A stretch of 64,000 nt of DNA from Pseudooceanicola nanhaiensis (lineage in GTDB: Bacteria > Pseudomonadota > Alphaproteobacteria > Rhodobacterales > Rhodobacteraceae), in NCBI RefSeq assembly GCF_020171315.1, contig NZ_JAIUZP010000004.1:372001-436000 (forward strand), given 5' to 3'. The first letter of the stretch is position 1. The number at the start of each line of letters is the position of its first letter. The notes under the pieces were generated by a model. The model saw nothing but the letters and a program-made list of their open reading frames with translations, had not been told where the DNA came from and searched no databases. Both the position numbers and the translations under genes were made by a program. Positions 58,600 to 64,000 of this stretch are shown piece after piece.

Positions 58600-59322
58600 A
58601 TGGCTCGCACAGCATTGGTCACCGGCGGATCGCGCGGGATTGGCGCAGCTATTTCGAAGGCGCTGAAGGCCAAAGGCTATAACGTCGCCGCAACCTACGC
58701 AGGCAACGACGAGGCCGCAGCCAAGTTCACCGAGGAAACCGGCATCCAGACCTACAAGTGGAACGCCGCGGACTACGAGGCCTCGAAGGCCGGAATCGAG
58801 AAGGTCGAGGCAGAGTTGGGGCCGCTCGACGTGATCGTCGCCAACGCGGGCATCACCCGCGACGCACCGTTCCACAAGATGACCCCGCAGCAGTGGCAGG
58901 AGGTCATCGACACCAACCTGACCGGCGTCTTCAACACCGTGCACCCGGCCTGGCCCGGCATGCGCGAGCGCAAGTTCGGCCGCATCATCGTGATCTCCTC
59001 GATCAACGGTCAGAAGGGCCAGTTCGGCCAGGTGAACTATGCCGCCACCAAGGCGGGCGACCTCGGCATCGTGAAGTCGCTGGCGCAGGAAGGCGCGCGG
59101 TTCAACATCACCGCCAACGCGATCTGCCCGGGCTACATCGGCACCGACATGGTCATGGCCGTGCCCGAGAAGGTGCGCGAGGCGATCATCGGCCAGATCC
59201 CCGTGGGCCGTCTGGGCGAACCGGAAGAGATCGCGCGCTGCGTGGCCTTCCTGGCCGACGACGAGGCAGGCTTCATCACCGGCTCGACCATCTCTGCCAA
59301 CGGTGGCCAGTTCTTCGTCTGA
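58600..59322 (+). CDS. phaB: Acetoacetyl-CoA reductase
   Basis: Predicted 240-residue short-chain dehydrogenase making (R)-3-hydroxybutyryl-CoA with NADPH. It has TGGSRGIGAAISKALKAKG, NAGITRDAPFHKMT (NNAG-like), and the Ser-Tyr-Lys triad in ISSINGQKGQFGQVNYAATKAG. GGAGGAGAG precedes the ATG. Acts after PhaA; the PHB synthase gene is not in the window. Confidence 0.96.
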   Translation: MARTALVTGGSRGIGAAISKALKAKGYNVAATYAGNDEAAAKFTEETGIQTYKWNAADYEASKAGIEKVEAELGPLDVIVANAGITRDAPFHKMTPQQWQEVIDTNLTGVFNTVHPAWPGMRERKFGRIIVISSINGQKGQFGQVNYAATKAGDLGIVKSLAQEGARFNITANAICPGYIGTDMVMAVPEKVREAIIGQIPVGRLGEPEEIARCVAFLADDEAGFITGSTISANGGQFFV

Positions 59323-59349
59323 TCCCGCCGGGACGACGCAGTCTTGCAG

Positions 59350-59375
59350 GGGCCGGTCCAAGGACCGGCCCTTTC
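59350..59375 (+). terminator. Rho-independent terminator after phaB
   Basis: GGGCCGGTCC pairs perfectly with GGACCGGCCC around AA, followed by TTTCG. Confidence 0.75.
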
Positions 59376-59783
59376 GCGTTCCGGCCTCTGCGGCCCTGCC
59401 CCGGTGTTGCCGTCTGTGCGGGCCCCGATCCAAATCCCCGCCCGTCTCAGCCACAGTCGGCGCCCCTGCCCTGCGCGCCCCCCAGAAACGCAACGGGCCA
59501 CCCCCGATGGGTGGCCCTGTTCCGGTCTCCGACCGCTTTGTCTGCGTCTTCTTCATGGCGCCCGGCGATAGGCCCTGTGGCGCTGTCCTGCGGCCCCGGG
59601 GCCGCCCCTCATGCTGTCGGGTGCCAGGGCCGAGAGGGATCGGCCCTGGCAGGGTCCAAAATCATTCTGGTCCGGCCCCGCCCGCATCCTGCAGGCGGTG
59701 ACCCCGGCGCGCGTCAAACTGACCCTGCCGCCCCGCTTGGCGGCTGTCACCGATACCTGGCGCGCTTCGGCTGGATGGCGGCG
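59376..59783. other. 408-nt intergenic region with two strong hairpins
   Basis: No gene is supported. GGGCCACCC-ccgat-GGGTGGCCC (59495-59517) and GCCAGGGCCGA-gaggga-TCGGCCCTGGC (59623-59650) are perfect 9- and 11-bp stems. They may end the minus-strand DUF465 transcript or be repeats; neither has a T tract. Confidence 0.5.
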
Positions 59784-59954
59784 TTACTGCACGCTGTCGA
59801 GCCGGCTAATCTCTTCCTTCAGGCGGAGTTTCTGCTTCTTGAGCTGAGCAATCTCCAGACTGGAGACGCTCGGAGACCGCTGTGCCGTTTCCACCGCGGC
59901 CGAGAGGGATGCGTGTTTTTTCTTCAGTTCTTCCACGTGGGAACTCAAGTTCAT
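59784..59954 (-). CDS. DUF465 (YdcH-like) small coiled-coil protein
   Basis: 56 residues: MNLSSHVEELKKKHASLSAA, then LEIAQLKKQKLRLKEEISRL and a short end. The LKKQKLRLKEEI segment is the DUF465 signature. It is a two-helix cytoplasmic protein of unknown function. AGGAG stands 6-10 nt before the ATG. The nearest gene upstream on the same strand is trmN6, ending 116 nt before its start. Confidence 0.85.
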   Translation of the reverse strand: MNLSSHVEELKKKHASLSAAVETAQRSPSVSSLEIAQLKKQKLRLKEEISRLDSVQ

Positions 59955-60070
59955 GGACTTACTCCTCTCAGTTTGTCAGTCACATTGGACAGGTGTTCAT
60001 TGCAGCACAGTTTTACAATTCTGTCACGCTGCACACGCGAAACTTTGCGTATCGTTTCTTAACCAGAGGT

Positions 60071-60868
60071 TTAGCCGACAGGGTCTTTCTTGGGGCCGCC
60101 GTCGAACGGCAGAATCGCGCCTGTCTTGAGGATCGCTTCAGCGAGGTCAGAATAGTCCGGGCGGTCCTGCCCATGCTCTGCGCCGCTGTGCAGCAGCAGC
60201 CCGGCATGGAGCCGGAAGGCCGCCCGCCCGTTCTTGCGGGCCCGGATCAGGAAAAGCTGGCTCTCGCGGCCCTCGCGGGGCAGCAGCGGCTTGAGTTCGA
60301 TCGAGCCGAGGTGGGCGGTGAAGCCCGCGAGGATCTCGGGCAGGCGCTCGACCCGCTGGATGAAGGTGACCGTGCCGCCCGGGGCGCAGCGCCGGGCAGC
60401 GGCGGCGACCCAGGCCGCCATCGGCGTCTCCTCGCCCATGGCGGCTTCCCGCGCGGGCACGGTGGCCCGGGTCGAGGCGTCGCGGCGGAAGTAGGGCGGA
60501 TTGGCGATGACGTGATCGAACTGGCGCTGTCGCAGGGCGTCGGGCATCCGGGTCAGGTCGCCGGTGACCACCTCCATCTCCAGCCCGTTCTCCGCCGCGT
60601 TGCGGGCCGCGAGCGCGGCGTGGTCCGCCTGCCGCTCCAGCCCCGCAAGGCGCAGCCCCGGCACCCGCCATCCGGCACAGAGCGCAGCCGTGCCGACGCC
60701 GCAGCCAAGGTCGAGCAGGCTCTGCCCCGGCTTCGCGGGCACGGAGGCCGCCAGCAGCACCGGATCGACGCCCGCGCGGTAGCCCCGGCGCGGCTGGCTG
60801 ATCCAGAGCGCCCCGCGGTCAGATCCGCGCAGGAACCGGTCGCGGGTCAGCTCCGCGCCGTCATCCAT
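60071..60868 (-). CDS. TrmN6/YfiC-like tRNA1(Val) adenine-N6 methyltransferase
   Basis: Predicted 265 residues. SAM-binding LLDLGCGVGTAALCAGWRVPG and the N6-adenine motif NPPY in FDHVIANPPYFRRD define the YfiC/TrmN6 group, as does the start region ISQPRRGYRAGVDPVLLAAS. In E. coli the enzyme methylates A37 of tRNA1-Val; the alphaproteobacterial substrate is presumed the same. Its start overlaps the end of the DUF2007 gene by 8 nt, so the two are coupled. Confidence 0.87.
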   Translation of the reverse strand: MDDGAELTRDRFLRGSDRGALWISQPRRGYRAGVDPVLLAASVPAKPGQSLLDLGCGVGTAALCAGWRVPGLRLAGLERQADHAALAARNAAENGLEMEVVTGDLTRMPDALRQRQFDHVIANPPYFRRDASTRATVPAREAAMGEETPMAAWVAAAARRCAPGGTVTFIQRVERLPEILAGFTAHLGSIELKPLLPREGRESQLFLIRARKNGRAAFRLHAGLLLHSGAEHGQDRPDYSDLAEAILKTGAILPFDGGPKKDPVG

Positions 60869-61076
60869 CGAGGGAAATGCCGTTGTCCGTCAGAACCTTG
60901 CTGGCCTCATCGTGATCCGCTTCCGGCACCATCAGGCGGCGCGGGAGAACCCCGATAGATCCATCTAGCACGCTCATATTTACGTCCAACTCGAAGCAGT
61001 CTATACCCTCGCCCTGAAGCAGGGCCTTGGCGAAGGCGATCACCGTTGGGTCGGTCGTGCGCAGCAGCTGTTTCAT
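60861..61076 (-). CDS. DUF2007 putative signal-transducing protein
   Basis: 71 residues: KQLLRTTDPTVIAFAKALLQ, GEGIDCFELDVNMSVLDGSI, then RRLMVPEADHDEASKVL. This is the beta-alpha-beta DUF2007 fold related to PII-like and GlnB-type chains. The function is unknown. It overlaps trmN6 by 8 nt and is divergent from the polyprenyl synthase gene across 56 bp. Confidence 0.85.
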   Translation of the reverse strand: MKQLLRTTDPTVIAFAKALLQGEGIDCFELDVNMSVLDGSIGVLPRRLMVPEADHDEASKVLTDNGISLDG

Positions 61077-61132
61077 ACCGGGGACTTAAGGGCAGGATCG
61101 ACCCGTTGTCGAGACCTGTGACGTAGAGAGTG

Positions 61133-62134
61133 ATGGGCTTGGATCACGCCGCCACCAAACCGCATGATGCGCTTGCCGCCATTCTGGCCAGCGACATGGA
61201 CGCCGTCAACACGCTGATCCGGGAGCGCATGGCCTCGCGCCATGCTCCGCGCATTCCCGAGGTTACCGCGCATCTGGTGGATGCCGGTGGCAAGCGGCTG
61301 CGGCCCATGCTGACGCTCGCCGCGGCCAACCTCTGCGGCTATGCTGGCGGCTATCATGTCTGGCTGGCGGCCACGGTGGAGTTCATCCACACCGCCACCC
61401 TGCTGCATGACGACGTGGTGGACGAGAGCCAGCAGCGCCGGGGCCGTCCCACGGCGAACCTGCTCTGGGACAACCAGTCGTCCGTCCTCGTGGGCGACTA
61501 CCTCTTTGCCCGCGCCTTCCAGCTGATGGTCGAACCCGGCAACCTGCGGGTGCTGGAGATCCTCTCCAACGCGGCGGCCACGATCGCCGAGGGCGAGGTG
61601 CTGCAGCTGACCGCGGCGCAGGATCTCTCGACCACCGAGGACATCTATACCCAGATCGTGCGCGGCAAGACCGCGGCGCTCTTCTCGGCCGCCACCGAAT
61701 CCGGTGCCGTGCTGGCCGAGGCGCCCGCCGAACATGTGACCGCCCTGCGCGACTACGGCGATGCGCTCGGCATCGCGTTCCAGATCGCGGATGACCTGCT
61801 GGATTACGGCGGGGACAGTGCCGCCACCGGCAAGAACGTGGGCGACGACTTCCGCGAACGCAAGGTGACCCTGCCGGTGATCCGGGCCTATGCGGCCTCG
61901 GACGCGGAGGAGCGCGCCTTCTGGACCCGCACCATCGCGAAGGGCAACCAGCAGGACGGCGACCTCGACGAGGCGCTGCGGATCATGGCCAAGTATGATG
62001 CACTCGGCACCACGCGCCAGACCGCGCTCGACTGGTCGGACCGGGCCCGCTCCGCGCTCGACGCCCTGCCCCAGAGCGAGATGCGCGACATCCTGTCTGA
62101 CCTTGCCGCCTACGTGGTCGCGCGCCTGCGCTGA
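61133..62134 (+). CDS. Polyprenyl diphosphate synthase (octaprenyl/decaprenyl, ubiquinone side chain)
   Basis: Predicted 333-residue trans-isoprenyl synthase. The first Asp-rich motif is LLHDDVVDESQQRRG, the second is DDLLDYGGD, with GGKRLRPMLTLAAA and GDYLFARAFQL. It builds the long isoprenoid tail of ubiquinone; whether C40 or C50 cannot be read. GTG at 61130 directly precedes the ATG used. A clear terminator follows. Confidence 0.93.
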   Translation: MGLDHAATKPHDALAAILASDMDAVNTLIRERMASRHAPRIPEVTAHLVDAGGKRLRPMLTLAAANLCGYAGGYHVWLAATVEFIHTATLLHDDVVDESQQRRGRPTANLLWDNQSSVLVGDYLFARAFQLMVEPGNLRVLEILSNAAATIAEGEVLQLTAAQDLSTTEDIYTQIVRGKTAALFSAATESGAVLAEAPAEHVTALRDYGDALGIAFQIADDLLDYGGDSAATGKNVGDDFRERKVTLPVIRAYAASDAEERAFWTRTIAKGNQQDGDLDEALRIMAKYDALGTTRQTALDWSDRARSALDALPQSEMRDILSDLAAYVVARLR

Positions 62135-62154
62135 TCCTGCGGACAACGGACACC

Positions 62155-62186
62155 AAAGGGCGCCCTCGGACGAGCGGCGCCTTTTT
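62155..62186 (+). terminator. Rho-independent terminator after the polyprenyl synthase gene
   Basis: AAAGG(G)CGCC and inner CTCG pair with CGAG and GGCGCCTTT with a single bulged G; five Ts follow. Confidence 0.8.
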
Positions 62187-62307
62187 CGTGTCCGCGCGGC
62201 ACCTGGCTGACCGACCCGATGTGAGGTGGTCCCTGCCGCCTCGCACCGTCCGGACCGGATCGGGCGCGTGTCGCTCGCCCCGTTGCGCAGCCTTCGCGGG
62301 CAGCGCT

Positions 62308-62357
62308 GAAAAGTCTAGAAACAAGACTTTTCGCAAGAATTTTCCTTAAAATTCTTG
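62308..62357. repeat. AT-rich double hairpin, copy 3 (diverged stems)
   Basis: GAAAAGTCT and AGACTTTTC (9-bp arms, 7-nt loop) are followed by CAAGAATTTT and AAAATTCTTG (10-bp arms, CCTT loop). The second hairpin has the same arms as the 24-bp palindromes at 14842 and 30007 but with an opened loop. The first has different bases that still pair. It lies between convergent genes. Confidence 0.8.
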
Positions 62358-62414
62358 GCCGCGGGGGGATGGGGACGCGACCGTCGCCAGGGACGTGGGG
62401 ATGCAGGCCGCGGT

Positions 62415-62476
62415 GGGGGCTGTCTGCCCCCGGGCCTGCGGCCCTCCCCCGAGGATATTTCGGAACAGTGGATGGG
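62415..62476 (+). repeat. GGGGGC-TGTCTG / GAGGATATTT intergenic element, copy 2
   Basis: GGGGG-CTGTCTG-CCCCC is followed by the hairpin GGGCC-TGC-GGCCC, CCCCC, GAGGATATTT and ACAGTGGATGGG. The ends match copy 1 at 49163-49236 almost base for base, while the middle hairpin differs. It reaches within 2 nt of the rlmJ stop codon. Confidence 0.8.
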
Positions 62477-62477
62477 G

Positions 62478-63248
62478 TCAGAACAGCCGGTCGATGTCCT
62501 TCAGCGCCGTCTCCGTGCCCCAGGGCGCGTTGATCACGAACATGCCCGAGCCCACCATGCGGTGCCCCTCGCGCACCGGGGGGAAGCGGACCTCGTGGCG
62601 GATCGCGCCGGGGAAGTTTTGCGCCTCGATCGCGCGCAGCATCGGCAGGTGGACCGCGTCGCGCAGGATCGGGTACCAGAGCAGCACCACGCCCACGTTC
62701 CAGATCCGGTGCAGCTTGGACAGGAAGAAGGGCAGGCTGGTGTAATCCGACTTCACCTCCCAGCTGGGGTCGATCAGCAGCAGGCCACGGCGGGGCTCCG
62801 GCGGGGCGACGGACAGCGCCATCTCGAAGCCGTCCTGCCGGTGCAGCTTGGCCCCCCTGCCCTTCATGGCGGTGCGCAGGGCCTCGAACTCCTGCGGGTG
62901 CAGCTCTGCCAGGTGCATCCGGTCGTCCGGGCGCAGGAATTCCGCCGCGATCCGGGGCGAACCGGGATAGGCCTGCGGCCCTTCGGCGCTGCGGACCGCG
63001 GCGAGCGCGCGCAGGTAGGGATGGCTGGCGGGCAGTTTTTCGAGCAGACGGCCCACGCCCTGCGCGGCCTCGCCGGTCTTCAGCGCCTCGGCCCCGTCGA
63101 GCCGGTAAAGCGCCCGGCCGGAATGGGTTTCCATATAGCTCAGCGGTTTGTCCTTCGCGCAGAGATAGGACAGCACCGACGCCAGCAGGGCGTGCTTGTG
63201 AACGTCTGCGGGATTGCCCGCGTGATAGGCGTGTTGGTACGACAGCAT
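62478..63248 (-). CDS. rlmJ: 23S rRNA (adenine-2030-N6)-methyltransferase RlmJ
   Basis: Predicted 256 residues. MLSYQHAYHAGNPADVHKH is the diagnostic RlmJ N-terminus; YMETHSGRALYRL and LLLIDPSWEVKSDY are motif I and the catalytic motif (DPSWE in place of DPPYE, a common variant). The internal ATG at MLSYQHAYH is clearly the start. It methylates A2030 of 23S rRNA. It is divergent from mreB. Confidence 0.94.
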   Translation of the reverse strand: MLSYQHAYHAGNPADVHKHALLASVLSYLCAKDKPLSYMETHSGRALYRLDGAEALKTGEAAQGVGRLLEKLPASHPYLRALAAVRSAEGPQAYPGSPRIAAEFLRPDDRMHLAELHPQEFEALRTAMKGRGAKLHRQDGFEMALSVAPPEPRRGLLLIDPSWEVKSDYTSLPFFLSKLHRIWNVGVVLLWYPILRDAVHLPMLRAIEAQNFPGAIRHEVRFPPVREGHRMVGSGMFVINAPWGTETALKDIDRLF

Positions 63249-63286
63249 GGCGCTCTCATATCCGTGTTCGCAGAAAAGCGGAATAG

Positions 63287-64000
<714 letters not shown>

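Noticed and set aside
59323..59556. Second small gene beside the DUF465 gene
   Set aside because: The minus-strand frame MKKTQTKRSETG runs on into antisense phaB and has no ribosome site or DUF465 pattern.

Overview
The window is a GC-rich chromosomal segment of an alphaproteobacterium. Gene content and order point to the order Rhodobacterales (Roseobacter lineage): purL-bolA-grxD, gap followed by a 47-codon membrane protein, the mliC-zapA-coiled-coil operon divergent from tkt, phaA-phaB, an IorA/IorB fusion, a GTTC-N7-GTTC LexA box and a CIRCE-controlled groESL. The genus cannot be read from the sequence. I see no phage, transposon, CRISPR array, toxin-antitoxin pair, rRNA or tRNA; this is core genome, and the unusual material lies mainly between genes.

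Layout. 1-5.4 kb (minus): start of argC, murI, a lysophospholipid acyltransferase and the fused indolepyruvate ferredoxin oxidoreductase, divergent from a LysR gene (5.6-6.5 kb). 6.6-10 kb (plus): a probable small RNA, purL, bolA, grxD. 10.1-12.4 kb (minus): a CHAP lipoprotein, then mliC, zapA and a coiled-coil gene. 12.7-17.4 kb (plus): tkt, gap, a small membrane protein, an alpha/beta hydrolase. 17.4-19.4 kb (minus): coaD, a CBS-domain protein, a LysR regulator. 19.5-24.8 kb (plus): a valine-degradation cluster (mmsA, a SpoIIAA-like gene, isobutyryl-CoA dehydrogenase, 3-hydroxyisobutyryl-CoA hydrolase, mmsB). 25.0-26.4 kb: three small membrane or exported proteins. 26.6-38.1 kb, mostly minus: uvrA, lpd, DUF924, an MFS carrier, queA, a giant AsmA-like protein; a rhodanese gene on plus.

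38.2-44.5 kb (plus): bcp, rhodanese-DUF455, an M23 peptidase overlapping a bactofilin, cobA, an MFS carrier. 44.6-50.8 kb (minus): GNAT, lipoate ligase, a squalene/phytoene synthase-like protein, cimA, and cysS with a short cysteine-codon leader ORF. 51-53 kb (plus): groES-groEL. 53.5-64 kb: GNAT, an isolated phnM, tag, an EAL protein, phaA-phaB, a DUF465 protein, trmN6-DUF2007, a polyprenyl diphosphate synthase, rlmJ and the start of mreB.

Regulatory and repeat signals seen directly: a 14-codon ORF MNDARIIICCIITC upstream of cysS with competing downstream hairpins; three near-copies of a LacI-type palindrome before gap and a weaker one before tkt; a promoter-to-terminator sRNA unit between lysR and purL; dyads in front of ior, mmsA, lpd and phaB; a LexA box for uvrA; CIRCE for groESL; and two families of intergenic hairpin repeats, each found more than once in the window.
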